A DNA stretch of 64,000 bases from Polaribacter filamentus (GTDB lineage: Bacteria; Bacteroidota; Bacteroidia; Flavobacteriales; Flavobacteriaceae): contig NZ_MQUA01000014.1 of assembly GCF_002943715.1 (NCBI RefSeq), forward strand, positions 505,001 to 569,000, given 5' to 3'. Position numbers and translations under genes: made by a program. Below are positions 18,046-27,348 of this stretch, piece by piece; position 1 is the stretch's first letter, and the number at the start of each line of letters is the position of its first letter. The notes beneath the pieces are model-generated. The model worked only from the letters and a program-made list of their open reading frames with translations, did no database searches and was not told the DNA's origin.

Positions 18046-18653
18046 TTTGAGGTAGTTTTGATTAAAAGATCGAATAGTCTAGCGTTCCTTTATGGGGTAA
18101 CACTTTATATTCTAACACAATTAAGAAACTAATTATCTTAATTAGTATACGCTCATTATTTTATAAGTTAGTTTGAGTACTTTTCTTCAGGATAAAAAAG
18201 TACTTCTCTCGTTTTAAACCAAAGCCATTCTCCTTTTTGTTCGTATTAAAAAGGATGTAATAATTTAGAATTAGCTTAAAGTAAAAAACGGAAGCCTAGA
18301 CTTCTCGTTTGCTCTGAAGATACTAGTATCTTTCTATTAATTCGTATTGGTAAAAATCCTATTTCCAGTGCTTTTTTACAAGTGGCTTCAAAAATAAAAA
18401 TGTAAATTACTTCATAATACCCTTTCTATTTTATATTAAATAAAGGCCATTCTTTAAAGAAATCCAGACACCGAAATATCTCGATTTTATTAAAGATATT
18501 AGATATTATTTAAGATTTCTAGCAATTTGGGGTGACTCTAATTGATAGAAACATAAAATATAAGATTTAAATTATTTTTAAATATCTTCAGAATTCACAA
18601 GATGTTACTTCTGGAGATTCTATATTTTTCAAAGATCTTATTTTTTAATTAAA
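18046..18653 (-). ncRNA. Candidate structured non-coding transcript from an orphan promoter
   Basis: The region downstream of the promoter at 18657-18699 has no convincing ORF on the minus strand; ATG-initiated frames there are 2-11 codons. It contains several hairpins: a perfect 16-bp palindrome at 18317-18332, 9-bp arms at 18176-18184/18196-18204, and 8-bp arms with a 3-nt loop at 18128-18135/18139-18146. A regulatory RNA or a very long leader of hflK are the two readings. The boundaries are guesses. Confidence 0.35.
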
Positions 18654-18656
18654 GCA

Positions 18657-18699
18657 CAAATGTACGTTCAGTTTTAAGTTTGAGAACTGACCCAAGTCA
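18657..18699 (-). promoter_or_regulatory. Orphan TGAC-N4-GTCA promoter
   Basis: TGACCCAAGTCA (18688-18699) faces CAAATGTA (18657-18664), which reads TACATTTG, a perfect TAnnTTTG on the minus strand. Centre-to-centre distance is 33 bp. It is the best-formed promoter of the set, yet no gene begins within about 800 bp on that strand. Confidence 0.6.
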
Positions 18700-19069
18700 G
18701 TTCGGTTATTTTTTTTAAAATAAGTTTGAATCCCAATTAATAGTACTCTTTAGTCATCTCGTATTTAATTCAGCTTGAAGAGGTTGATGCATGTTCGTTA
18801 TTTTATAAATAGTTGCAACTTTATATGCACAATTAAGAACAGAAAAGAACCTAGAAAAAAAGGTTTTAAAATCAAGTAGTGCAGAAGTCATCTGTTTTAT
18901 AAAAACTAGACAATTCATTCAAATTAATCAGATAAAATTCTTGTTAGCGAAGTATAGAAATTTATGTTCAGTAATAAGTACGAAGGATGGCTTACTAAAA
19001 AATAGACGAGTTTAAAGTTTTAATATTTGAAATTAGTAAATTTCAGATTGTCAAGAATATCAGGTCAAA
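18700..19069. other. Intergenic, no gene recognised
   Basis: 370 bp upstream of the orphan box and downstream of the minus-strand DeoR-family gene. It is AT-rich with no ORF above a few dozen codons. No good terminator was seen behind the DeoR gene. Confidence 0.4.
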
Positions 19070-19864
19070 TTATAATTTCAAATTTTTGTGTTCAATATCA
19101 ACGACTAACACATCGATTCCTAATTTTATTAATTCTTCCTTGTAAGCGTCCTCTATTCCTGAATCAGTAATTATTTGATCAACATCTTCAAGTCCACAAA
19201 TTCTTCCAAAACCTTTTCTCCCAAATTTTGAAGAATCAGCTAAAATAATTATTTTTTGTGCAGATTTTATCATGACTTTATTAATAGAGGCCTCCATTGA
19301 ACTGGTTGTCGTTAATCCAAAATCGAGATCAATGCCATCTACTCCTAAAAATAATTTTGAGCATGTAAATTCTGAAAGCATCTTTTCACCTAAAGGACCA
19401 ATTACGGACGAAGAACTTTGTCTAAGAACCCCTCCAAGTTGAATAACATCTACGCCGTTTAATTCAGAAACAATCAATGCTGCGTTTAGTGAAGCCGTTA
19501 AGACTGTTATTCCTTTTATAGGTTTAATTTGATGAGCCATCTCGATGATAGTTGTCCCAGATGCGAGGATAATACTATCGAAAGGTTGAATTAATTCAGC
19601 GGCTTTTATAGCTATTTTGTTTTTTTCGCCTTGATGAATTTTTTCCTTCTCATTCACAGTTTTTTCGCTAGTGTAAGGGTTTTTTCGAATTGCTTTTCCG
19701 TTTGAACGAAATAATAAATTTAACTCTTCAAGAAGTTTTAAATCCTTTCTTATTGTTACGGATGAAACATCAAACTCTATACTTAGGTCAGAAACGGTTA
19801 CAAAACCATCATTTTCTATTTTTTTAAGAATAAGCTCATGCCTTTCAGCGATGTTCATATTCAT
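19070..19864 (-). CDS. glpR: DeoR/GlpR-family transcriptional repressor
   Basis: 264 residues. The N-terminal winged helix (ERHELILKKIENDGFVTVSDLS, FDVSSVTIRKDLKLLEELNLL) is the DeoR signature. The C-terminal sugar-phosphate-sensing domain has PFDSIILASGTTIIEMA, LGGVLRQSSSSVIGP, FLGVDGIDLDFGLTT and ILADSSKFGRKGFGRIC. It is divergent from glpD-glpK-glpF, so it most likely represses glycerol utilisation and responds to glycerol-3-phosphate. The candidate operator lies between the divergent genes. The start MNMNIAERHE could be residue 1 or 3. Confidence 0.88.
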   Translation of the reverse strand: MNMNIAERHELILKKIENDGFVTVSDLSIEFDVSSVTIRKDLKLLEELNLLFRSNGKAIRKNPYTSEKTVNEKEKIHQGEKNKIAIKAAELIQPFDSIILASGTTIIEMAHQIKPIKGITVLTASLNAALIVSELNGVDVIQLGGVLRQSSSSVIGPLGEKMLSEFTCSKLFLGVDGIDLDFGLTTTSSMEASINKVMIKSAQKIIILADSSKFGRKGFGRICGLEDVDQIITDSGIEDAYKEELIKLGIDVLVVDIEHKNLKL

Positions 19865-20051
19865 TTTTTAGGATTTTATACGAACAACTATACTTAATAA
19901 TTTTTCGGGTATGGTAACTTTAGCAAGTGTCAAATAATTTTTTTGATGTGAATTCGATTTTTTTTGGTTCGGTTTACAGCAAAAATAATTGAGAAATAAC
20001 CTTATGTTAACCTTTTTCTGTGCTATATTGATGTTGTTTAGCTATGCCTGA

Positions 20052-20075
20052 AGCCTTATAAAACCTAATAAGGCT
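20052..20075. promoter_or_regulatory. Candidate GlpR operator
   Basis: Inverted repeat AGCCTTAT (20052-20059) and ATAAGGCT (20068-20075) with an 8-bp spacer, located between the divergent repressor and glpD genes. Inverted repeats of this size are usual DeoR-family targets. A possible plus-strand -7 box (TATATTTA, near 20130) lies downstream. Assignment is by position only. Confidence 0.4.
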
Positions 20076-20172
20076 AAATTAGTTTAAAAACGCTTTCATT
20101 AAGTTTCGTTTTATTTCATATTGTTTATATATTTACAATCAGAGTTTTAATGAAAAGTAATAAATAAATAGC

Positions 20173-21732
20173 ATGGTTAGAAATGAAATGATTGGTGAAA
20201 TCAAAAAAGATTCTAAAGAGTATGATTTTATAGTAATAGGAGGTGGAGCAACAGGTATTGGAATTGCACAGGAAGCATCAGCAAGAGGGTATTCTGTGGT
20301 GTTGCTAGAAAAGTCAGATTTCACTAAATCTACTTCAAGCAAAAGCACGAAATTAGTGCATGGAGGTGTTCGATATTTGGCGCAAGGAAACGTGGGCCTT
20401 GTTAGAGAGGCTTTGACAGAGAGGGGTTTATTAGTTGAAAATGCACCTCATTTAGTTAAAAACTTGTCGTTTGTAATACCTACTCATGGTTTTTTTGATG
20501 AAGTTTTATATACGGTTGGTTTAACTTTATACGATTTATTGGCGAGAAAATTAAGTTTAGGGCGTTCTAAATGGCTTTCTAAATCTAAAACTATAAACCT
20601 TATTTCAACAATTAATCCAAAAAAAATATCCGAAGGAGTTAAGTATCATGATGGTCAGTTTGATGATACTCGCTTAGCTATAAACACACTACAAACCGCA
20701 GTTAGTCTAAGTGCAATTGTACTGAACTATTGTGATGTAAAAGGATTAGTTAAAAATAGTAGAGGTAAGGTTTCCGGAGTTAAATTTATCGATCGAGAGA
20801 CTTCGGAAGAATACGAAATAAAAGGAAAGCAAGTTGTAAATGCAACTGGGGTATTCGCAGATGATATTTTAAAAATGGATTCGCCTCGGGCTGAAAAGAC
20901 AATTGCACCTAGTCAAGGTGTTCATATAGTGTTAGATAAGTCGTTTTTACCAGGAAATCATGGTGTAATGATCCCAAAAACGGATGACGGAAGGGTTTTG
21001 TTTTTAGTGCCATGGCATAATAGGGTGGTCGTCGGAACAACAGATACACCTATAAAAAAGGAATCTTTAGAACCTATTGCGTTAGACGAAGAGGTAGAAT
21101 TTATTTTAAAAACAGCTGCTAGGTATTTAACGAAAGCACCGGTAAGAAGCGATGTGTTAAGTGTGTTTGCAGGGTTGCGACCTTTGGCTGCTTCGAAAGT
21201 AAACGGAAATAAGACGAAAGAGATTTCCAGAAGTCATAAAATATTTGAATCTGAATCTGGGTTATTAACAATGATTGGCGGAAAGTGGACTACTTTTAGA
21301 AAAATGGGAGAGGACTTAGTTGATAAAACAGAGCAAAAACAAGGATGGTCTCATATTCAAACGAAAACAAAAAATTTAAAAATCCATGGTTATAAAAAAA
21401 ATGTAGATCACAATAATCCGTTATATTTCTACGGATCTGACGAAGATGGAGTATTAGAAATTGGCAAAAAAGAGGGTATGAAAGAGTCTATAAGTAGAAC
21501 TCTTCAAGTTATAAACGCGCAAGTTGTTTGGGCAGTTAGATATGAAATGGCTCGCACGGTTGAGGACTTTTTGGCCAGAAGAACTCGCTGCCAATTATTA
21601 GATGCAAAAGAAAGTATAAAAATGGCTCCGAAAGTAGCAAAAATAATGGCAGCTGAATTAGGAGAAGACCAAGAATGGCAATTAAAACAGGTAGCTGATT
21701 ATACAAAAGTAACCTCAAATTATATTTTATAA
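20173..21732 (+). CDS. glpD: Glycerol-3-phosphate dehydrogenase, FAD-dependent
   Basis: 519 residues. The FAD-binding motif is DFIVIGGGATGIGIAQEA, followed by the GlpD signature STKLVHGGVRYLAQG and IPTHGFFDEVLYTVGL. FLVPWHNRVVVGTTDTP, VFAGLRPLAA and GLLTMIGGKWTTFRKM are in the C-terminal part. The enzyme oxidises sn-glycerol-3-phosphate to dihydroxyacetone phosphate at the membrane and passes electrons to quinone. First gene of a glpD-glpK-glpF operon. An alternative start at M6 (MIGEIKKD) is equally plausible. Confidence 0.95.
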   Translation: MVRNEMIGEIKKDSKEYDFIVIGGGATGIGIAQEASARGYSVVLLEKSDFTKSTSSKSTKLVHGGVRYLAQGNVGLVREALTERGLLVENAPHLVKNLSFVIPTHGFFDEVLYTVGLTLYDLLARKLSLGRSKWLSKSKTINLISTINPKKISEGVKYHDGQFDDTRLAINTLQTAVSLSAIVLNYCDVKGLVKNSRGKVSGVKFIDRETSEEYEIKGKQVVNATGVFADDILKMDSPRAEKTIAPSQGVHIVLDKSFLPGNHGVMIPKTDDGRVLFLVPWHNRVVVGTTDTPIKKESLEPIALDEEVEFILKTAARYLTKAPVRSDVLSVFAGLRPLAASKVNGNKTKEISRSHKIFESESGLLTMIGGKWTTFRKMGEDLVDKTEQKQGWSHIQTKTKNLKIHGYKKNVDHNNPLYFYGSDEDGVLEIGKKEGMKESISRTLQVINAQVVWAVRYEMARTVEDFLARRTRCQLLDAKESIKMAPKVAKIMAAELGEDQEWQLKQVADYTKVTSNYIL

Positions 21733-21776
21733 AAAAATTAATGTAATAAACAGTGTAAACTAAAAACAAACATAAA

Positions 21777-23273
21777 ATGAAAAATAAGCTAATTTTAGCC
21801 TTAGACCAAGGCACAACGTCTTCAAGAGCAATTTTATTTAATAAAAGTGGAGAAATTGTAAAAGTTTCACAAAAACCTTTTCAACAGATTTTTCCTAAAT
21901 CAGGTTGGGTAGAGCATGATCCTAATGAAATTTGGTCTTCTCAAATATCTGTTGCTGCAGAAGTTATTGCAAAAGCAGGAATAACTGGAGAGGATATAGC
22001 TGCAATTGGCATCACAAATCAAAGAGAAACAACCATTGTTTGGGATCGAGAAACAAGCGAACCTATATATAACGCAATTGTTTGGCAAGACAGAAGGACT
22101 GCTAAATTTTGTGATGAATTGAAAGCCGCAGGTCATACAGATATGATTAAAAAGAAGACAGGTTTGGTATTGGATGCTTATTTTTCTGCTACTAAATTAA
22201 AGTGGATTTTAGATAATGTCGAAGGAGCAAGAGAAAAAGCAGAAGCTGGTAAATTGTGTTTCGGTACGGTTGATACCTTTTTAGTTTGGAAATTAACCAG
22301 AGGTAAAATGTTTATTACGGATGTCTCTAACGCCAGTCGTACAATGCTTTTTAACATTCATACGTTAGAATGGGATGAAGAATTACTGAAATTATTTAAT
22401 ATTCCTAGAGCTGTTTTACCAGAAGTTAAAGAAAGTAGTGAGGTTTACGGAACGACAGCTACGACACTGTTTTCAACTAAAATTCCTATTGCAGGTATTG
22501 CGGGAGATCAGCAAGCGGCTTTATTTGGTCAAATGTGTACAAAACCGGGCATGGTTAAAAACACTTATGGAACCGGTTGTTTCTTGCTAATGAACACGGG
22601 AGAAAAGGCAGTTTATTCTAAAAATAATTTATTAACTACTGTTGCTTGGAAAATAAATGGAAAAACAACGTATGCATTAGAAGGAAGTGTTTTTGTTGGA
22701 GGTTCAGCAGTGCAATGGATGCGAGATGGTGCAAGAATGGTTAAAACAGCTCCGGGTATTAGTCATTTGGCAGAAACTGTAAGCGATAATGGTGGCGTAT
22801 ATTTTGTACCTGCTTTAACTGGTTTAGGCGCGCCGTATTGGGATCCTTACGCTCGTGGCGCAATTCTTGGTATTACTCGTGGAACTACGGATGCTCATAT
22901 AGCGCGTGCAACATTAGAAGGGATTGCATTTCAGGTGTATGATATTGTAAAAGCGATGGAAGCCGATGCTGGTGGAAAAAGTATTGAATTAAGAGTAGAT
23001 GGAGGCGCGGCAGCCAGTGATTTACTGATGCAAATACAATCAGATTTATTTGGATTTAAAATATTGCGCCCAAAAACTTTAGAAACTACTGTTTTGGGTG
23101 CGGCTTATTTAGCTGGCTTAGCTGTGGGATATTGGGATAGTGTAGATGATATTCAATCTCAATGGACCGTAGACAAGGTTTTTGAGCCTGCTGGTGATGC
23201 AGCAAAAGTTGAGGACATGTTAAAGTATTGGCATAAAGCAGTAAAATGTGCACAAAATTGGATAGAAGAATAA
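21777..23273 (+). CDS. glpK: Glycerol kinase
   Basis: 498 residues, the usual length. The FGGY-family N terminus (LALDQGTTSSRAILFNKSG), the substrate region GITNQRETTIVWDRET, GIAGDQQAALFGQ, the signature GGVYFVPALTGLGAPYWDP and LRVDGGAAASDLLMQIQ are all intact. It phosphorylates glycerol taken up through the adjacent GlpF and supplies GlpD. It starts 44 bp after glpD on the same strand. Confidence 0.97.
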   Translation: MKNKLILALDQGTTSSRAILFNKSGEIVKVSQKPFQQIFPKSGWVEHDPNEIWSSQISVAAEVIAKAGITGEDIAAIGITNQRETTIVWDRETSEPIYNAIVWQDRRTAKFCDELKAAGHTDMIKKKTGLVLDAYFSATKLKWILDNVEGAREKAEAGKLCFGTVDTFLVWKLTRGKMFITDVSNASRTMLFNIHTLEWDEELLKLFNIPRAVLPEVKESSEVYGTTATTLFSTKIPIAGIAGDQQAALFGQMCTKPGMVKNTYGTGCFLLMNTGEKAVYSKNNLLTTVAWKINGKTTYALEGSVFVGGSAVQWMRDGARMVKTAPGISHLAETVSDNGGVYFVPALTGLGAPYWDPYARGAILGITRGTTDAHIARATLEGIAFQVYDIVKAMEADAGGKSIELRVDGGAAASDLLMQIQSDLFGFKILRPKTLETTVLGAAYLAGLAVGYWDSVDDIQSQWTVDKVFEPAGDAAKVEDMLKYWHKAVKCAQNWIEE

Positions 23274-23304
23274 ACAATCATTAACTAAATAAAACAATAA
23301 AATT

Positions 23305-24036
23305 ATGACAATTTTAGTCGCAGAAATTTTAGGCACCATGATGCTTATTTTATTAGGAAACGGTGTGGTTGCAAATGTAGTTTTAAAAGATACAAAAGGA
23401 AACAATTCTGGATGGATTGTAATAACAACGGGTTGGGCTTTAGCAGTTTTTGTTGGGGTTATAATTGCAGGGCCTTACAGTGGCGCACATTTAAACCCTG
23501 CAGTAACCATAGGGTTGGCAACGGCCGGAAAGTTGTCATGGAGCTTAGTGCCCGAGTATATTGCTGGAGAAATGATTGGAGCCATGCTAGGAGCATTTTT
23601 AGTATGGATATTTTATAAAGATCATTTTAAAATAACTGAAAACGAAGCTGGAAAATTAGCTTGTTTTAGCACGGGACCAGCAATTAAAAACACGCTTTCA
23701 AATTTGATAAGTGAAATTATTGGAACCTTTGTATTAATATTTGTAATATTTCATCTGGCCGGACCAAGTATTAATTTAGGAATAGATGCCGGAGCTCATA
23801 TAGGTCTCGGTTCTCTAGGTGCATTACCAGTAGCTTTATTGGTTTGGGTAATTGGTTTGTCATTAGGCGGTACAACAGGTTATGCAATTAATCCAGCGCG
23901 TGATTTAGGCCCAAGAATTATGCATTCTATTTTACCCGTTAAAGGTAAAAGTGATTGGGCTTACGCTTGGATTCCTATTGTAGGCCCAATTATTGGCTGT
24001 GTAATTGCAGCTTTATTACATCTCTCTCTAGTCTAA
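23305..24036 (+). CDS. glpF: Glycerol facilitator, MIP/aquaglyceroporin
   Basis: 243 residues with six membrane helices and two NPA half-helices: GAHLNPAVTIGLATAG and GYAINPARDLGPR. The D residue after the second NPAR is typical of glycerol-conducting rather than water-specific channels. An N-terminal AEILGTMMLILLGNGVVAN is the standard MIP start. It is 31 bp downstream of glpK. It brings glycerol across the inner membrane. Confidence 0.95.
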   Translation: MTILVAEILGTMMLILLGNGVVANVVLKDTKGNNSGWIVITTGWALAVFVGVIIAGPYSGAHLNPAVTIGLATAGKLSWSLVPEYIAGEMIGAMLGAFLVWIFYKDHFKITENEAGKLACFSTGPAIKNTLSNLISEIIGTFVLIFVIFHLAGPSINLGIDAGAHIGLGSLGALPVALLVWVIGLSLGGTTGYAINPARDLGPRIMHSILPVKGKSDWAYAWIPIVGPIIGCVIAALLHLSLV

Positions 24037-24538
24037 AATTACTCACAAAATTTAAAATTAAATAAAATGAAAAAAGTATTATGTATACTTTTAGCTGCAT
24101 TTGCGGTGCAGATAAGTACTGCCCAAGAAAAAACGTTAAAAGACAGTCCCATAGATTTTTCTGTAGATTTAAAAACAAGTCATTTATGGAGAGGTTTAAT
24201 TATATCAGATAAACCAATGGCAGCCGTTTTTATAAAATTAAAGCTAAATAAATCAGGAAGTTTTACTACTGGTTTTTGGGGAGGCATGGCTTTCTCAAAC
24301 GAAAGTGATGGCACTTCATATAAGGAAATAAATTATTATATGCAGTATGCTAATAACGGATTTTCTATAGGTTTGTGGAATTTATTTAATACCAGAGGTG
24401 CTGCTAGTGCGGATGTTTGGGATTATGATAAAGAGACTACTCGTCATATATTAGATGTGAGAACTTCGTATAATTTTGGAGAAAGTTTCCCGTTAACTTT
24501 AGAGGCTGATGTATTTCTACTTGGAAGTGTTGATTCTC

Positions 24539-24543
24539 AATAT
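24539..24543. repeat. Target-site duplication, left copy (AATAT)
   Basis: AATAT here is repeated at 25821-25825 on the other side of the insertion sequence. Because the ends of the element are also A/T, the exact split between repeat and target could shift by one or two bases. Confidence 0.75.
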
Positions 24544-25820
24544 AAGACCGTTGCAAGGAAGTACCTAATAAAAAGCACAAAAATAACACGTAATTATTTA
24601 TGTTAAATATTTGATTGTAAGTATATTAAGTTGTAAATTTAGTGTATGAAAATACAAAAACAACCAACTTTAGCCGATAGCATTTGCGATTTACGAGCAA
24701 GAAAAATTAAAAAGACATTTTTCACCCAAATAAACACCCTTATCGATTGGGATACGATCTCTATCCTAATAAATAATGATTATTTAAAAGGAAAAAGTGC
24801 CACTGGCAAGCCTTCTTATGATGGGACATTACTTTTTAAAATGTGTCTTTTACAAAGTTGGTATGGTTTAAGCGATTATGAAGTTGAAGACCGAATAAAT
24901 GACAGTCTTTCCTTTAGTTATTTTTGTGGGATGACCATTGAACAGGTTGCTCCAGATCATAGTACTTTAAGTAGGTTTAGAACCGCATTAACCAAAACAC
25001 AAACCTTCGAAAAATTATTTACCTCCATAAACAAACAGCTAGAAGCACATAATATCATTGTAAAAACAGGTTTAATAATAGACGCTAGTGTAATAGATAC
25101 GCCACTTAGACCAAAAGGAAAAACAAATTTTAAGGTAACCGAAGACCGCTGTGCAGACCAAGTAGAAGTACACAAAGAATATCCAGATAGTGTCGATAAA
25201 GAGGGTACTTGGTTAAAGAAAAGAGGAAAGTACCATTTTGGGTTTAAAAAGCATCATGTAACGGATAACGAAGGACTTGTTCTAGGAGTACTAACCACAA
25301 CTGCGAGCAAAAATGAGATTGCAAATTTGGAGGAAGTTCTAGAAACTGTAAATGTGGTATTACCAAAAGACATCCCTCTAAAGGCAGATAAAGGGTACCA
25401 ATCAAAGAAAAATGTTGCGATTTTAAAGAAGCGTAATTTAAAGAATCATATCCTTAAAAAGGCGGTAAAAAATAAACCGTTAACAAAATGGGAAACTAGA
25501 TTCAATAAATTAATAGGAAAAACAAGGTTTAAAGTTGAACGTACTTTTGGAGGAATAAAATTATGGTTTAAAGGTGGAATTGCAAGATATAGAGGGATGA
25601 AAAAAATGCATACACAAAATTTGATGGAGGCAATGTGCTACAATTTATATCGAAGTCCAGGGATATTTGCGTCTAATTGTAAAAATTAAGGAAAAATGAA
25701 GCCTAAAAAAGGCATTTACTCACTTAAAATAGAAAAAAAATAGCATAATCGATGTTGTAGCTAAAAAAAAGGGAACTCTAAAAAGTAAAAATAATTAAGT
25801 TCGCTTTTTGCAACGGTCTT
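24544..25820 (+). mobile_element. IS5-family insertion sequence, 1277 bp, intact
   Basis: Terminal inverted repeats AAGACCGTTGCAA (24544-24556) and TTGCAACGGTCTT (25808-25820) enclose a single intact transposase gene. The element is flanked by AATAT on both sides. It interrupts the fourth gene of the glycerol operon. Ends, repeat and frame restoration all agree, which points to a recent insertion. Confidence 0.9.
24646..25689 (+). CDS. IS5-family transposase
   Basis: 347 residues. The N-terminal DUF772-type segment reads PSYDGTLLFKMCLLQSWYGLSDYEVEDRI and APDHSTLSRFRTAL. The DDE catalytic core has the first Asp in LIIDASVIDTPLRPKG, the second in KADKGYQSKKNV and the Glu near RFKVERTFGGIKLWF (Y-(2)-R-(3)-E-type pattern of IS4/IS5 transposases). 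It looks fully functional. An alternate reading as IS1182 was set aside because the length and the FRTAL motif fit IS5. Confidence 0.92.
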   Translation: MKIQKQPTLADSICDLRARKIKKTFFTQINTLIDWDTISILINNDYLKGKSATGKPSYDGTLLFKMCLLQSWYGLSDYEVEDRINDSLSFSYFCGMTIEQVAPDHSTLSRFRTALTKTQTFEKLFTSINKQLEAHNIIVKTGLIIDASVIDTPLRPKGKTNFKVTEDRCADQVEVHKEYPDSVDKEGTWLKKRGKYHFGFKKHHVTDNEGLVLGVLTTTASKNEIANLEEVLETVNVVLPKDIPLKADKGYQSKKNVAILKKRNLKNHILKKAVKNKPLTKWETRFNKLIGKTRFKVERTFGGIKLWFKGGIARYRGMKKMHTQNLMEAMCYNLYRSPGIFASNCKN

Positions 25821-26166
25821 AATATACTAATCTGAATTTTGAGCAACGTTACTCCACGTACGTTCAAGTATCTTATCCTCTGGTAAAAGAGTCAAAAGTT
25901 GATGTAAGTAGTTTTGTGGGAGCAGGATTTTCATTGAACGGAGATACCCATTTGTATGGAGACGGCACTCGAAATTTTGATATAGTGAATGTTGGGTTTA
26001 CAGCCTCGAAAACAGTTAAATTTGGAGATAAGAATGTACCAGTCTCGGTAACTACACTTTGGAATCCTTCTGTAAAATATGCCAGATTGCAATTAGTAGT
26101 TCAGCTTTTTTAAAAGCGAAATGACTAGTAGATAATCTTGCTAATTAATCCTTAAAAAGAAGCGGT

Positions 26167-26696
26167 TTATTTCAGTTCTATTTTATCAATTAAGAGCTGA
26201 AATTTTTCTTTATTTTTATTTCCTATTAAAAAAGTTATTTCTTCAATAGCGTCATTTGAAAAGTTAGGTTGGTCAAGCTTTCGTCCTCTAAAAGAAGGAT
26301 ACATGTCTTTTAAAGGAATTTCTATTTCTTGCCATTCTCCTGTGGTTGAAAAAGGTGAAATATAGGAATAATAATCACCCGAATTAGATTTTATTCTAAA
26401 TTGATATTTTTTACCATCTCCCTTAATTCTGACACTAATTTTAGTGGATTTATTTATTAGTATTTTCTCAAATCTATAACGCACTGATGAAAAACCTCCA
26501 TTGTTTTCTAATGAAATATCACCCACAAAAACACCATAGCCGTCTGAGTTTAACTTAAACGAACAAACGATTTACCGCCCATCACAACATCGTCAATAAC
26601 TATCCAATTTTTAATGTTTGATGTTTTATTAAAATCAAAAATTATTTGTGAAGCCATAGAAGAAAATAAAATTAGTGTATAAATTAAGTGTTTCAA
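26167..26696 (-). pseudogene. CIA30 family secreted protein, frameshifted
   Basis: The open part (26167-26526) is the C-terminal two thirds of a CIA30/NADH:ubiquinone-oxidoreductase-intermediate-30 galactose-binding-like domain (FSSVRYRFEKILI, EWQEIEIPLKDMYPSFRG, EEITFLIGNKNKEKFQLLIDKIEL). Upstream in another frame lie a signal-peptide-like start (TTG at 26694-26696, LKHLIYTLILFSSMASQ) and the CIA30 N-terminal motif IIFDFNKTSNIKNW...DDVVMGGKS. The frames join near 26560 if one base is added. It may be a single indel error or true decay. Confidence 0.7.
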
Positions 26697-27348
26697 AATA
26701 AATGTATTATGCAGATATTGGTTACTTTTTTTAAAGTTTATTTACAACGTTCAAACTGTTTTAAGTCGTTTGAAAGATAAAAAAAACAATTTAAATTTTT
26801 AGTACTTCCAAATTTACACTATTTCTGAGATATGTTTTGTATTTGATATTCGGATTTAAGTATATTTTATGAGGTTTTTTGCATCTAGGTTGCAATCTCT
26901 TGTTACCTATTTTGGAAAATATTTTTTTTTGCAAATCGACATCTTTTATTAGTTTAGTCTTTGCAAGAACATCTTAAAGGAAGTCTTAAATAGATTCTAA
27001 TTTTTTTATGCATTTTTTTTGTTTTTTAATTTCACTTGGTATACTTGTACTTGTTTTTGATTGCTTTCAATTCGTTATTTTTAGAGCAAAACCCAATGTA
27101 ATTTAACTGTTTTAAATTTAATGATTGCCTCTTAATTAGAGTTCCAAAATTACTTTTTTATGGTTTTTCGCCAAGGCTGATTTTTATTTATCAGAAATAA
27201 TGATACTTAAAAAGTTAATGAAAGGATAGTTCTATTTAGATTAACAGATCAATAATAAATAGCTATTAATTTATATTGATTAAAGCGATTGTTATTTGCT
27301 AAAGCATCTTTTTGGAACTGATTTAAAAGAAAAATAAATTAATTATTG
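26697..27348. other. AT-rich intergenic region, no gene recognised
   Basis: About 650 bp between two minus-strand genes, full of stops in every frame and with several T runs. No hairpin with a T tract and no promoter was convincing. Confidence 0.5.

Larger units (their letters stand above)
24067..26113 (+). pseudogene. Outer-membrane beta-barrel protein of the glycerol operon, split by an IS
   Basis: The 5' part (24067-24543) has a signal peptide (MKKVLCILLAAFAVQISTAQ) and barrel-like repeats such as VDLKTSHLWRGLIISDKPM and FTTGFWGGMAF, resembling the TIGR02001/Gcw_chp family. The 3' part (25826-26113) continues TNLNFEQRYSTYVQVSYPL and ends with the terminal aromatic strand YARLQLVVQLF. Removing the IS and one 5-bp target duplication restores an uninterrupted frame of 254 residues. 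The protein would be an operon-linked outer-membrane porin, perhaps for glycerol or glycerol-3-phosphate. As it stands the first half runs into IS sequence and stops at 24606. Confidence 0.85.
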
